Counted from the stretch's first letter, positions 43,271 to 53,106 are shown. The stretch is 64,000 nucleotides of DNA from Aestuariirhabdus sp049985285 (GCF_049985285.1 NZ_JBNIEU010000001.1:682001-746000); one strand, 5' to 3'. Program-made: numbers and translations. The notes: generated by a model not told the origin, from the letters alone.

Positions 43271-43768
43271 TGCGCACCCCCGTATCGAGACATCACCTCA
43301 GATGCTAGCACGGCGCTTGCCGCGGGTGGGTTGCCCATTTCACAGTACGCGCCTCCCCGCCCACGCCAGACCGGTCCGATCACTGGCGGAGCGGCTTCAG
43401 CATCCGCTACCAACAGGGCCTAGTACCATCGTCGTATAAGCCTTCAGCCGCATTTAGCCGTACAATCCCGAGCTATTCGCAAAATTGTCGACAATTTGCG
43501 GATGGCGGCAGGAAACCCCGGTGGCACACACCAGACGGACACGCGCCCCTCTCGGGCTCCTTTGCTTAAGGCGTCCACACCGGCTTGCATCCAGTCGATC
43601 GCAAGCAGACGCCCGCACAGCGGACCAGACAGTCCCGGCAGCAGAGGCAAATTCGCCGGTAGTTCTGGTATAATCCGCGCCAGAATTAACACGTGCGCAT
43701 ACGATTTTCACAGGCATATGGCCAGCAAGCAGTTGGTGGCCATCCAGACAGTTAAGGTAGGGACCAAA
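43271..43768 (+). promoter_or_regulatory. Upstream region of icd with palindrome and promoter
   Basis: About 500 nt without a supported gene. It contains a perfect 16-bp palindrome AAATTGTCGACAATTT at 43482-43497, a typical size and style for a GntR-family operator, and an extended -10 promoter TGGTATAAT at 43666-43674. The predicted leader to the icd ATG is about 90 nt. Confidence 0.6.
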
Positions 43769-45997
43769 ATGACAGACAAGAATTCGACGATTATCTACAC
43801 CCTCACAGATGAAGCGCCTGCACTGGCAACGTACTCCCTGCTCCCTATCGTCAATACGTTCACGGCCGCAGCCGGCATTAACGTGGCAACCAGCGACATC
43901 TCCCTCGCTGCTCGAATCCTGGCCGCCTTCCCCGAGAACCTCAGCGATAGCCAGCGCGTTCCCGACACACTGAAAGAGCTGGGCGAGCTGACCCAGGACC
44001 CCAAAGCCAACATCATAAAACTGCCCAACATCAGCGCGTCTATTCCGCAGCTACTGGCCGCAATTGCCGAGTTGCAGGGCCACGGCTACCAGATCCCGGA
44101 CTATCCCGAAGCACCGGCCAACGCTGACGAAGAAGCCATCAAAGCCCAGTACGCCAAGGTGCTCGGCAGCGCCGTAAACCCCGTGCTACGCGAAGGCAAC
44201 TCCGATCGCCGCGCCCCGGCTGCAGTAAAACAGTACGCGCGCAGCAACCCCCACTCCATGGGCAAGTGGAGTCAGGCCAGCCGCACCCACGTTGCCCATA
44301 TGCGCGACGGTGACTTTTACTCCAGCGACATCTCCACCACCATGGACAAGGCCGATACCCTGCGCATCGAGATGGTTGAAAACGGTGGCAAGGTCACGGT
44401 GCTTAAAGAGGTGGCGGTGCAAGACGCCGAGATCATCAGCGCCCAGTACATGAGCACCCGCAAGTTACGCAAGTTCCTCGACGAAGAGATGGAAGGCGCT
44501 CGCAATGCGGGCCTGCTTTTCTCTTTGCACCTCAAGGCTACCATGATGAAGGTCTCCGACCCCATCGTCTTTGGCCACGCGGTAACCGTCTATTTCAAGG
44601 AGGCCTTCGAGAAGCACGCCGACACCCTGGCCGAGCTGGGCGTTAACCCCAACGACGGTGTGGGTAGCGTACTGTTCAAGATCGACAGCCTGCCCTATTC
44701 CAAGCGTGCCGAGATCGAAACCGACTTCCGCAAATGCTACGAAGCCCGCCCCGAGCTGGCGATGGTGGATTCCGACAAGGGTATCACCAACCTTCACGTC
44801 CCCAGCGACATCATCGTCGATGCCTCCATGCCCGCCATGATCCGCAACGGCGGCAAGATGTGGAGCGCTCACGGTAAACTGCTCGACACCAAGGCGGTAA
44901 TTCCGGACAGCTGCTACGCCACCATCTATCAGGAGATGATCAACTTCTGCAAACACCACGACTCCTTCGATCCGCGCACCATGGGTACTGTACCCAATGT
45001 GGGACTAATGGCGCAGAAGGCAGAAGAGTACGGCTCCCACGATAAGACCTTTGAAGCCCCCGCCGATGGCACCATGCGTATCGTTGCCAGCGACGGCACC
45101 GTGCTGCTGCAGCATGAGGGCGTTGAGACCGGCGACGTATGGCGTATGTTCCAGGCCAAGGATGCCCCCATCCAGAACTGGGTTAAGTTGGCCGTGGATC
45201 GCGCCCGTGCCAGCGGCATGCCTGCCATATTCTGGCTCGACGAGCACCGTGGTCACGATGCACAGATGATCAAGAAGGTCGACAAGTACCTGCAGGATCA
45301 CGACACCAGCGGCCTCAAGATCCACATCCTCAACCCTGACCGCGCCATCCGCTACACCATGGAGCGACTCAAGCGCGGCCTCGACACCATCGCGGTCACC
45401 GGCAACGTTCTGCGCGACTACCTGACCGACCTGTTCCCCATCCTCGAGCTCGGCACCAGCGCTAAAATGCTCTCTATCGTGCCACTGATGGCCGGTGGTG
45501 GCCTGTTCGAAACCGGTGCCGGCGGCTCCGCACCCAAGCACGTCCAGCAGTTCGTTGAAGAGGATCACCTGCGCTGGGACTCCCTCGGCGAATTCCTCGC
45601 CATTGCGGTATCCCTCGAAGACCTCGCCGCCAAGGACGGAAATTCAAAAGCGGAAATTTTGGCCCGGACTATGGACCAGGCCACCGGTAAGCTGCTCGAA
45701 ACCGGCAAATCTCCATCGCGCAGGGTCGGCGAACTCGACAACCGCGGCAGCCATTTCTACCTGGCACTGTACTGGGCGCAAGCGCTGGCCGCACAAACCG
45801 AAGACGCCGAACTGGCTGCATCCTTTGCCGCCCTTGCCAAGGACTTGAGCGACAGCGAAGAGAAGATCCTCGCCGAGTTAAAAGAGTCCCAGGGCCAGCA
45901 CGTCGATATGGCCGGTTACTACCAGCCCGACACGGCGAAGGTCAGCGCAGCAATGCGCCCCAGCCCAACCCTGAACGCACTCCTGCCCGGTAACTAA
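43769..45997 (+). CDS. icd: Monomeric NADP-dependent isocitrate dehydrogenase
   Basis: TCA-cycle enzyme of 742 residues, the size of the monomeric IDH type (as in Azotobacter and Vibrio), unrelated in sequence to the dimeric enzyme. The segment SNPHSMGKWSQASRTHVAHM, the LDEHRGHDAQ and the GGLFETGAGGSAPKHVQQ motifs are conserved in the family. The ATG at 43769 lies behind AAGG/AGGGA, and a longer in-frame extension upstream is not family sequence. It is followed by a terminator. Confidence 0.97.
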   Translation: MTDKNSTIIYTLTDEAPALATYSLLPIVNTFTAAAGINVATSDISLAARILAAFPENLSDSQRVPDTLKELGELTQDPKANIIKLPNISASIPQLLAAIAELQGHGYQIPDYPEAPANADEEAIKAQYAKVLGSAVNPVLREGNSDRRAPAAVKQYARSNPHSMGKWSQASRTHVAHMRDGDFYSSDISTTMDKADTLRIEMVENGGKVTVLKEVAVQDAEIISAQYMSTRKLRKFLDEEMEGARNAGLLFSLHLKATMMKVSDPIVFGHAVTVYFKEAFEKHADTLAELGVNPNDGVGSVLFKIDSLPYSKRAEIETDFRKCYEARPELAMVDSDKGITNLHVPSDIIVDASMPAMIRNGGKMWSAHGKLLDTKAVIPDSCYATIYQEMINFCKHHDSFDPRTMGTVPNVGLMAQKAEEYGSHDKTFEAPADGTMRIVASDGTVLLQHEGVETGDVWRMFQAKDAPIQNWVKLAVDRARASGMPAIFWLDEHRGHDAQMIKKVDKYLQDHDTSGLKIHILNPDRAIRYTMERLKRGLDTIAVTGNVLRDYLTDLFPILELGTSAKMLSIVPLMAGGGLFETGAGGSAPKHVQQFVEEDHLRWDSLGEFLAIAVSLEDLAAKDGNSKAEILARTMDQATGKLLETGKSPSRRVGELDNRGSHFYLALYWAQALAAQTEDAELAASFAALAKDLSDSEEKILAELKESQGQHVDMAGYYQPDTAKVSAAMRPSPTLNALLPGN

Positions 45998-46052
45998 ACA
46001 CCGGAGCCCAAAGGGGATCGCCTTGGCGCGCATCCCCCGCGTTTATCAAAAC

Positions 46053-46076
46053 CCAACCATCGCATTGGTTTTTTTT
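46053..46076 (+). terminator. Intrinsic terminator after icd
   Basis: AACCA and TGGTT form a short stem followed by an eight-T run. The first 102-bp repeat begins directly after it. Confidence 0.75.
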
Positions 46077-46610
46077 ATGTACAGGAAGTACGGTATGACG
46101 CGAGAGCCACGGATGGGCCGCTCAATGCTCCTTGCCAAACCGGCACTTCCCACATCCCTGTGGGTCGCGGTAGCGGCGATGTACAGGAAGTACGGTATGA
46201 CGCGAGAGCCACGGATGGGCCGCTCAATGCTCCTTGCCAAACCGGCACTTCCCACATCCCTGTGGGTCGCGGTAGCGGCGATGTACAGGAAGTACGGTAT
46301 GACGCGAGAGCCACGGATGGGCCGCTCAATGCTCCTTGCCAAACCGGCACTTCCCACATCCCTGTGGGTCGCGGTAGCGGCGATGTACAGGATGTACGGG
46401 CCGATGATTGCTCCTGCCTGATCTGCCAAAGAAAGTGGCACTCCCCACGTCCTTGTGGGTCGTATGACGCGAGAGCCACGGATGGGCCGCTCAATGCTCC
46501 TTGCCAGACCGGCACTTCCCACATCCCTGTGGGGCGCGGTAGCGGCGATGTACAGGAAGTACGGGCCGATGATTGCTCCTGCCTGATCTGCCAAAGAAAG
46601 TCGCACTTCC
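46077..46610. repeat. Array of 102-bp repeats with two variant units
   Basis: Three near-perfect 102-bp copies start at 46077, 46179 and 46281. Then come a variant (from 46383, with GGGCCGATGATTGCTCCTGCC), a partial copy of the first kind (from about 46468) and a second variant (from about 46548). Each main unit carries a hairpin, CCCACA-TCCC-TGTGGG. The unit is a multiple of three, which keeps frames open in every copy, but nothing suggests translation (no ribosome site, no family). I classify it as intergenic dispersed repeat. Confidence 0.9.
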
Positions 46611-46750
46611 CGGCGCGGCCCTCACCCACCCACCACCGACGCTGCTATGATGGCTGATAGCGAGTATCACCCTGAGTGCCCAACTCGCCCGTAGTGGAAT
46701 CCAGCAACCCATCCGGCGATAGTATGTGCCAAAGAGACCAAGGGGCAGCA

Positions 46751-47611
46751 ATGAACCCAGAGCAATCATCGATCGAGCAGTGGAACCAGGCCCTCGGCAC
46801 CCTGTTTAGCCATCTCGATGATCCTGACTTTCCCCGCTTTCTGGTGCAGGCCATCAACCAGCTGGTGCCGGTGGAGGCGGTGCTGCTAGTACTGGAGCGG
46901 CGCGATGAGATCCCAACCCTGCTGTATGACCTGGAGATCCCAGCCGAGCGGCGCAAAATCCATATCGATAGCTACTTCTCGGGAGCCTATCTGCTTGACC
47001 CCTTCTGCCTGGCAGTGGCCGAAGGCCTGGCCCCCGGCTTCTACCACCTGTCGGAGATCGCCCCGGACGATTTCTATCAGAGCGATTATTACCAAGCCTA
47101 TTATCGGGATGTGTCACTGGTCGATGATGCCTACTTTGTGATCGAGCCCAAAGACGGCAGCAAACTATCCCTCGGTATTGGACGCCAGGATGATCGTCCC
47201 CCTTTCAGCGCCCATGAACTCCAGCTGCTGCGATCCATGAATCCGGTCGTGCAGGGCTCCATGATGCAATACTGGCGAAACGTGCTGGAACAAGCGCCGA
47301 GCACCGCGCAACCGGCATCGGGAATGCGCTCCCAGGTCGAGGCGGCGTTCAATAACTTCGGGCTGTCGGTTCTTACCGAGCGGGAGCGCGAGGTAGTGCA
47401 TCTTTTACTGCGCGGCCACTCCTCAAAATCTGCTGCCCAGAAACTGGGAATATCTCCCGACACCGTGCAGATGCACCGTAAAAACCTCTACGGCAAGCTC
47501 GACCTCTCCTCACAATCAGAGCTTTTCTCACTTTTTATTGCCGCACTACCCCACGGCAGCGGAAAACCTGAAAGCGATCCACTCGAAGCGTATATGAAAG
47601 AAAAAATCTAA
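46751..47611 (+). CDS. LuxR-type transcriptional regulator
   Basis: Protein of 286 residues. The N-terminal about 200 residues form an unrecognised, perhaps GAF-like, sensory domain. The C-terminus is a LuxR/GerE helix-turn-helix (LTEREREVVHLLLRGHSSKSAAQKLGISPDTVQMHRKNLYGKL). No receiver domain or autoinducer-binding signature is seen. The start MNPEQSSIEQWNQAL follows AGGGG. It lies upstream of the permease/guanidinobutyrase/oxidase genes and is a candidate regulator of them. Confidence 0.88.
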   Translation: MNPEQSSIEQWNQALGTLFSHLDDPDFPRFLVQAINQLVPVEAVLLVLERRDEIPTLLYDLEIPAERRKIHIDSYFSGAYLLDPFCLAVAEGLAPGFYHLSEIAPDDFYQSDYYQAYYRDVSLVDDAYFVIEPKDGSKLSLGIGRQDDRPPFSAHELQLLRSMNPVVQGSMMQYWRNVLEQAPSTAQPASGMRSQVEAAFNNFGLSVLTEREREVVHLLLRGHSSKSAAQKLGISPDTVQMHRKNLYGKLDLSSQSELFSLFIAALPHGSGKPESDPLEAYMKEKI

Positions 47612-47864
47612 CCAGTGGCTACTTATGCCTATAGCAAGGTTCGGCCCAATACGGTTGTCAGTAGCTAGTTACGTTCACGTCGATTCATGCCCTCAAAATC
47701 CAGACTATTTCAAAAGTCAGGCAGTTACTTGAGCATCAACTAAGATTGAGGTCGTACGTTATCGCCCTCTTGATTTCGTTATTTTGCCTTTCCGTTTTTA
47801 CCATATAACAAAATTACATGGATTCACTTACCCGGCAATCTTTCAGTGACATGGAGAAGAAGAT

Positions 47865-48611
47865 ATGCCCCATATATTCATCAACCGTCCTCGTATCTAC
47901 AAGCTGACAAGAGATCGGTCAGATCTGAAGGCCCAGTTTCGTTGGGAAACCATCAATGCAATCCGCTATAAGGTCGGCGGCATCATTTTTTATCATAGGC
48001 AGTATTCTCTTTTTTCCCCGGTTTTAAGCCTACGCGGACATAGGAGCCTGAACCTTCTTTGTAGGGTCGCTGCTCTATCTTATCGTTACCGTTCATGACC
48101 TTTTTGAAGTTCGATGTCACTGGCGATCGATAGACCATCATGATCGAGACCAGATTCTTGAATATACAGCAGCCGCGAGTTACGTCTGAGGTACAATTTT
48201 GTTTACGGCGGGTAGTATTTTCTTTCTGCCGTGGGCTGGTTTCAGACTGGCGCCTGGATGTTTGTGGCCGGGAGTCTTCTGTTTGTACTCGGTGCCTGCA
48301 TCAATGTCCTCCAGATCGTTCAGTCCAAGTCTCTCATAACCCTTCAGCTCATAAACCTGACGGCGATATCATTTGTTGTCGGTTCCGTACTCTTTACAGT
48401 GGCCTCGGTGCCTTACCTTTGGGAAGTGAAGAGTCCCTCGGACCGCACTACACTGTACGCGTTTCTGGCATGGCAGTATTTGATCGGTAGTCTGCTGCTT
48501 TTTGCAGGCGGTTTGTTTAATTACTGGCGTGCCTATTTAGTAATACAGCATGAGATCAAGGGGCACAGCGGCCCCACGCCAAAAGACAGTGATACGGCAC
48601 CAATTGGCTAG
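47865..48611 (+). pseudogene. Decayed YrhK-family membrane protein gene
   Basis: Family sequence appears in three frames. It starts at 47865 (MPHIFINRPRIYKL then FRWETINAIRYKVGG), shifts at the T6 run near 47985-47991 (to IIGSILFFPRF), and continues in that frame to about 48228 (AYADIGA, FFVGSLLYLIVTVHDLFEV, ASYV, GTILFTAGSIFFLPW). Three stops interrupt this part: one TAA after FFPRF and TGA codons after ADIGA and ASYV. Near 48231 it shifts again to an intact third part (GWFQTGAWMFVAGSLLFV to the end at 48611, with several membrane helices). At least five lesions make this a clear pseudogene. Confidence 0.85.
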
Positions 48612-48680
48612 CCCAACCTGCACCTGTAACGATTAATTCTCACGTTTCACCGCACTACTTCAGTACCTACAAGGTCACCC

Positions 48681-48718
48681 GGCTATCCAACCCGGCATCC
48701 ACCGCCGGGTTGGATAGG
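48681..48718. other. Long inverted repeat
   Basis: A perfect 14-bp stem (CTATCCAACCCGGC) with a 7-nt loop lies between the YrhK pseudogene and the permease gene. There is no T-run. Confidence 0.7.
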
Positions 48719-48756
48719 CAAGAAAAACCGCCCCGTAGCTATTGCCTGAGCCGACA

Positions 48757-48788
48757 AAAAAGAAGCCGCCTAGTGGCGGTTTCTTTTT
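48757..48788. terminator. Bidirectional intrinsic terminator
   Basis: A GAAGCCGCC stem with its complement and a TAGT loop, bounded by A-run and T-run. It ends the permease gene on the minus strand. Confidence 0.85.
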
Positions 48789-48806
48789 ACAATACGCTCC
48801 CGCTGG

Positions 48807-50243
48807 CTAGCTGGCCTGGAGCACCAGGGAATCTTCGGGTGAAATCCTTTTCCGTTCCAGCTCATCTCGCTTTAGCTTCTCCCCTCGATGCACCAGGTAT
48901 TCACCGATCAACAGCGTTAGCACGACGCCGGTTCCTACCTGCACCATGATCATTAGGTCAAGAGGTTCGCCTGGGACCCAAAAGAAGAGCACGATGGACA
49001 TCAGCAGTATCGCAATGCAAACAAATGACAGAACGAAACCGGTTGCGTTGCCGCCCGGCACCTTGAACGGGCGAGGGTGATCCCTATCCGCGATGCGCAA
49101 CTTAAGGAACGCCAGGTGCATTGCGATATAGGGCAACAGAAAGATAATGGCGCTGAAGGAGAACAGCGTCCAGAACAACTCCTCGACGTTGCTGGCCATC
49201 AAACCATAAACAATCATAATCGCCGAACTGATGACCCCGGTCATCGTCGCAGCGCCAACCGGACTTTGGTGCTCCGGGGTCACCTTGGAAAAATAGGCTG
49301 GCATCTCTTTCGCATCCGCCGCTTCGACCGCCGCGCGATTTGCTCCCAGTGTCCATGCCACCATGGTTGAGAACAGGGTAAATAGTGTGAGTGCACCGAT
49401 GATCAAGGCGACAGCATTACCCACAGCACTCTCGCCGAACAACTCCGTCAATGTGCTCGCCAAAATTGTCACGATATCGACCTCTTCAGCAGGAACAGCG
49501 GCCAGTAAGCCGACGGTACCAAAAACGTAAAAAGCCGCGATCAGCAACCCGGCTATCAGCATCGCACGGGGCATATTGCGCTTGGGTTCGACGATTTCGT
49601 CACTCTCGGCGCAGACCAGCTCTATACCCAAACAACCATACACCACCACCGGCAGATACATCAGGCCTGCCTGCAAATCACCCATCGCCGCACTGAAACT
49701 GATATCGTTGGCAAAACCCTGGGTGAGTCCGTAGTTGAGACCCGCAACGCCTAGAATCAGGATCACCACAAATTTGGCTGGCGTACCCAGATTGGGGATC
49801 CACTTGCTGTAACCGAGGCGAATACAGTTTACCCAGGTGGTCAACCAGCACATGGCTACACCCATCGCAATCTGGCTCCAAAGACTCATCTCGGGAAAAA
49901 ACAGCGCGGCAAACAAACCGGAAAACAGGATATAGACCGCCGGCATCCACAGCGCGATGTTGATCCAGTAAAGCCAGGTAATCCGCGCCGCCCAACGGGC
50001 GTTAAACGCATTGCGAACCCAGGCGTATATTCCCCCCTGCTCCGGATACGAGGCTCCCAACTCGGCGGTCACCAGAGTGTTGGGAATCAAAAACAGAAAA
50101 ATCACCACCAACCACCAAAAAACGGCAGCGGGGCCAACCGCAGCGGCCATAGCAACCTGGTCGACCAGCAACACCGCCGACACGGTATAGAGAGTGATAT
50201 CACGTAAACACAGCGTTTTCTTATGGCTGCTGGACGTACTCAT
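48807..50243 (-). CDS. APC-family amino acid/amine permease
   Basis: Inner-membrane transporter of 478 residues with about twelve helices, of the amino acid-polyamine-organocation family. The start resembles GABA/glutamate or arginine-type permeases (LRDITLYTVSAVLLVDQVAMAAAVGPAAVFWWL). The conserved GIELVCAESDEIVEPKRNMPRAM segment is present. It is divergent from the guanidinobutyrase-like gene. Import of guanidino acids, arginine derivatives or GABA is likely but not proven. Confidence 0.9.
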   Translation of the reverse strand: MSTSSSHKKTLCLRDITLYTVSAVLLVDQVAMAAAVGPAAVFWWLVVIFLFLIPNTLVTAELGASYPEQGGIYAWVRNAFNARWAARITWLYWINIALWMPAVYILFSGLFAALFFPEMSLWSQIAMGVAMCWLTTWVNCIRLGYSKWIPNLGTPAKFVVILILGVAGLNYGLTQGFANDISFSAAMGDLQAGLMYLPVVVYGCLGIELVCAESDEIVEPKRNMPRAMLIAGLLIAAFYVFGTVGLLAAVPAEEVDIVTILASTLTELFGESAVGNAVALIIGALTLFTLFSTMVAWTLGANRAAVEAADAKEMPAYFSKVTPEHQSPVGAATMTGVISSAIMIVYGLMASNVEELFWTLFSFSAIIFLLPYIAMHLAFLKLRIADRDHPRPFKVPGGNATGFVLSFVCIAILLMSIVLFFWVPGEPLDLMIMVQVGTGVVLTLLIGEYLVHRGEKLKRDELERKRISPEDSLVLQAS

Positions 50244-50491
50244 AGCGCGTTACCTTCTTTATTTTTATATGGGGGTTCCCCAAAAAAATACGTCATGGGG
50301 ATTCAGTCAGCGCGTACTGTGCCGCGAACCACAAGCACGCGATATACCCTATTCAGGGGGGGGGATGACAAATCGTTCCACTAGCTCCACGGGGCGGCCT
50401 ACCTGAACAGGGTATAGTGCACTGGCAATGTGGCGACTAGACTAGAGGGCAACTAACAAAAAGAATACGGCAGTTTAGCCTGGAGGATAGG
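50244..50491. promoter_or_regulatory. Divergent promoter region with paired inverted repeats
   Basis: The arms 50343-50357 (TATACCCTATTCAGG) and 50402-50416 are inverted copies matching at 14 of 15 positions. The right arm also contains the dyad TACCT-GAACA-GGGTA at 50400-50414, which recurs upstream of the FAD oxidase and of senA/senB. The arms probably mark an operator for this gene cluster. Confidence 0.6.
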
Positions 50492-51451
50492 ATGGCAGAG
50501 AAAAAATTTTACAGCCCGCTGGGCGGTAACGAAATGCCCCGCTTTGGTGGGCCTGCAACCTTTATGCGTCTGCCTGCGGTCGAGCTTTCCGACGAGTTGG
50601 ATGCAGCCTTTATCGGCGTGCCCTTTGATATCGGCACCTCCAACCGCCCCGGAGCACGCCTGGCACCACGAGAGATTCGCGATGAGTCGCGTATGCTGCG
50701 CCCGTTTAATGTTTCAACCGGCGCGGACCCGTTCAATAGCCTGACCGTTGCCGATATCGGCGACGTGCCGATCAACACCTTCAACCTGTTAAAAAGCATC
50801 GACATTATTGAGTCGTTTTATAACGAAGTCGCCGACTGCGGAGTCGTCCCCCTGACGCTGGGTGGAGACCACACCATCGCCCTGCCCATATTGCGCGCTT
50901 TGGCAAAAAAGCACGGCCCGGTTGGCATGGTCCATATCGATGCCCACGCCGACGTTAACGACGACATGTTTGGCGAGCAGATCGCCCACGGCACGCCCTT
51001 CCGCCGCGCCGTTGAGGAGGGCCTGCTCGATTGCAATCGCGTCGTGCAGATCGGTCTGCGCGGCACCGGTTACTCTGCCGACGAATACGACTGGTCACGT
51101 GATCAGGGGTTTCGCGTCGTTACCGCCGAAGAGTGCTGGCACAAATCCCTCGCCCCCCTGATGGAGGAGGTGCGCGAAAAGGTCGGCGGCGGACCCGTAC
51201 ACATCAGTTTTGATATCGACGGACTCGACCCTGCTTATGCTCCCGGTACTGGCACCGCTGAAGTAGGCGGCCTGACCGTGATGCAGGGAATCGAGATTAT
51301 CCGCGGTTGCAAAGGATTGAATATTGTCGGTGGCGATCTGGTTGAGGTGTCCCCTCCGTTCGATACCAGCCGTGCTACCTCCGTGGTCGCAGCTAACCTG
51401 CTCTATGAGATGCTGTGCGTGCTGCCCGGCGTTAATTACCATAGTCGCTAA
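50492..51451 (+). CDS. gbuA: Guanidinobutyrase-like ureohydrolase (GbuA type)
   Basis: Arginase/agmatinase-family enzyme of 319 residues. Manganese ligands are H127 (GGDHT), D150, H152 and D154 (DAHAD), D241 and D243 (DIDGLDP). The N-terminal LGGNEMPRFGGPATFMRLP and the GVNYHSR-type end closely resemble Pseudomonas GbuA, which splits 4-guanidinobutyrate into GABA and urea; guanidinopropionase is the main alternative. GAGGATAGG precedes the ATG. It lies next to a permease gene (divergent) and a FAD oxidase gene. Confidence 0.9.
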   Translation: MAEKKFYSPLGGNEMPRFGGPATFMRLPAVELSDELDAAFIGVPFDIGTSNRPGARLAPREIRDESRMLRPFNVSTGADPFNSLTVADIGDVPINTFNLLKSIDIIESFYNEVADCGVVPLTLGGDHTIALPILRALAKKHGPVGMVHIDAHADVNDDMFGEQIAHGTPFRRAVEEGLLDCNRVVQIGLRGTGYSADEYDWSRDQGFRVVTAEECWHKSLAPLMEEVREKVGGGPVHISFDIDGLDPAYAPGTGTAEVGGLTVMQGIEIIRGCKGLNIVGGDLVEVSPPFDTSRATSVVAANLLYEMLCVLPGVNYHSR

Positions 51452-51556
51452 ACCTATACTCCATAGGACAACGACGACGAACGGAGAGGCCTCAGCATTG
51501 ACTATTTTTCACGGACATTGCGCTGATTGGTTGACCCTCAACACAACCATAGGCCC

Positions 51557-51571
51557 TACCCATAGAGGGTA
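51557..51571. promoter_or_regulatory. TACCC-N5-GGGTA dyad upstream of the FAD oxidase gene
   Basis: A perfect 5-5-5 dyad (TACCC ATAGA GGGTA) 85 bp before the start codon. Close variants lie upstream of gbuA and between senB and senA. Confidence 0.55.
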
Positions 51572-51655
51572 TGTTGCCCGACAAACAAAACGTTCACACT
51601 ATCTACAAAATAACCCGCCGCTGCGGGCACTATAAGTATAATACGAGTATTGGTC

Positions 51656-53071
51656 ATGTATGAAAAAACCGTTGGCGAAAAAGCCCTGCTGAAAACCAAA
51701 TTTTTCCCCTATTGGCTCGACAACACCGCGGCGCCAGATGCCGAGCCTGCACTGCAGGAGGCTATCGACTGTGACCTGCTCATTGTGGGTGCGGGATTTA
51801 CCGGGCTCTGGGCTGCCATTCACGCCAAGGAGGAAGATCCCGAGCGCGACGTTGTCATTATCGAGGCTCAGTGCGTAGCGATCGGCGCATCGGGCCGCCC
51901 TGCGGCGATTCTCTCCACCTCCGTTATGCACGGACTGGAAAATGCCAAGCGTCTGTTTCCCGACGATATGGATCTACTGGAGCAGTTGGGTAAAGACAAT
52001 CTCGACGGCTTTAAAGCGACCATCGAAAAATACGCGATCGATTGTGATATCGAGTGGGGCGGAGAGCTCACGGTCGCAATCGGTGAAGAGGGTTTGCCCG
52101 ACATCGAGAATGAGTACAAACTCTATAAGCAATACGGTCACGACGCCTACCTGCTCAGTAAGGAGGAGGTGCAGGCCGAAATGAATTCACCGCTGTTTGC
52201 CGGTGGACTCTGGTCGAAAAGCCGCAGTGGCACCGTGCATCCGGCCAAACTGGCCTGGGGGCTGAAGCGTGCCGCCATGAATCTCGGCGTGCGTATCTAC
52301 GAGTACACGCCGCTGGTCGACTCCACCCATATCAATCCGGGCGTACAGGTTACAACCCCACAGGGGTCCGTGATGGCCAATAAGGTTTTGCTGGCCACCA
52401 ACGCCTTTGCCGCCGGTAGCAAAAAGATCAAGCAGCGCGTTGCCGCGATTCGCGACCGCATCGTCGTCACCGAGCCACTGACCGACGCCCAGATGGAAAC
52501 CATCGGCTGGAAAAATCGTCAGGGGATCTACGACACCCGCACCCAGTTAAATTATATGCGCCTGACCGCCGATAATCGGATACTGTTTGGTGGCCGGCTG
52601 GACTACTTCTTCAACAACGACACCGATCCCAAGGCCGATAAGACCGCGAACAATTTTCTGCCTTTGGTTGATAATTTTTATAAGACCTTCCCGTCCCTGC
52701 AAGGGATCAAGTTTTCCCATGCCTGGAGCGGACCAATCGGACTCACCACGCGTATGGCAGTGCATTTCCAGCACTACCATAACGGCGATATGATCTATGC
52801 TGGCGGCTATTCCGGCTTTGGAGTCACCGCCACCCGCTTCGGTTCCCGCGTAGGACTCGCAATTCTGGACGGTAAAGATACCATCGAAACCCGGCTCGCT
52901 TTCGCCACGTCCCTGCCCAGTTACATCCCCCCCGAACCCTTCCGCTGGATCGGTGCCAAGATCACCATGTACGCGCTGGATACACTCGATGAAAAGGGCG
53001 GCTGGCGCCAACCCTGGATCAATATGGTGGAAAAGATGGGTTTCCCCATCACCCAAAACGAACTGGGATAA
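51656..53071 (+). CDS. FAD-dependent amine/amino-acid oxidoreductase (DAO/PuuB-like)
   Basis: Protein of 471 residues with the dinucleotide-binding motif CDLLIVGAGFTGLWAAIHA and the covalent/FAD-contact region of D-amino-acid/glycine-oxidase-like flavoproteins; it resembles PuuB (gamma-glutamylputrescine oxidase). A second typical segment is near the end (YAGGYSGFGVTATRFG). TATAAT at 51637-51642 lies only 14 nt before the ATG, so the mRNA may have almost no leader. The substrate is probably an amine related to the guanidino/polyamine catabolism encoded nearby. Confidence 0.88.
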   Translation: MYEKTVGEKALLKTKFFPYWLDNTAAPDAEPALQEAIDCDLLIVGAGFTGLWAAIHAKEEDPERDVVIIEAQCVAIGASGRPAAILSTSVMHGLENAKRLFPDDMDLLEQLGKDNLDGFKATIEKYAIDCDIEWGGELTVAIGEEGLPDIENEYKLYKQYGHDAYLLSKEEVQAEMNSPLFAGGLWSKSRSGTVHPAKLAWGLKRAAMNLGVRIYEYTPLVDSTHINPGVQVTTPQGSVMANKVLLATNAFAAGSKKIKQRVAAIRDRIVVTEPLTDAQMETIGWKNRQGIYDTRTQLNYMRLTADNRILFGGRLDYFFNNDTDPKADKTANNFLPLVDNFYKTFPSLQGIKFSHAWSGPIGLTTRMAVHFQHYHNGDMIYAGGYSGFGVTATRFGSRVGLAILDGKDTIETRLAFATSLPSYIPPEPFRWIGAKITMYALDTLDEKGGWRQPWINMVEKMGFPITQNELG

Positions 53072-53106
53072 CCTATCCGTCTCCTGCGATCAATGCCCCG
53101 TAATAT

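Noticed and set aside
46023..46657. Repeat-encoded proteins on both strands
   Set aside because: Open only because the 102-bp unit is divisible by three; no start signals, and the mosaic structure is that of an intergenic repeat.
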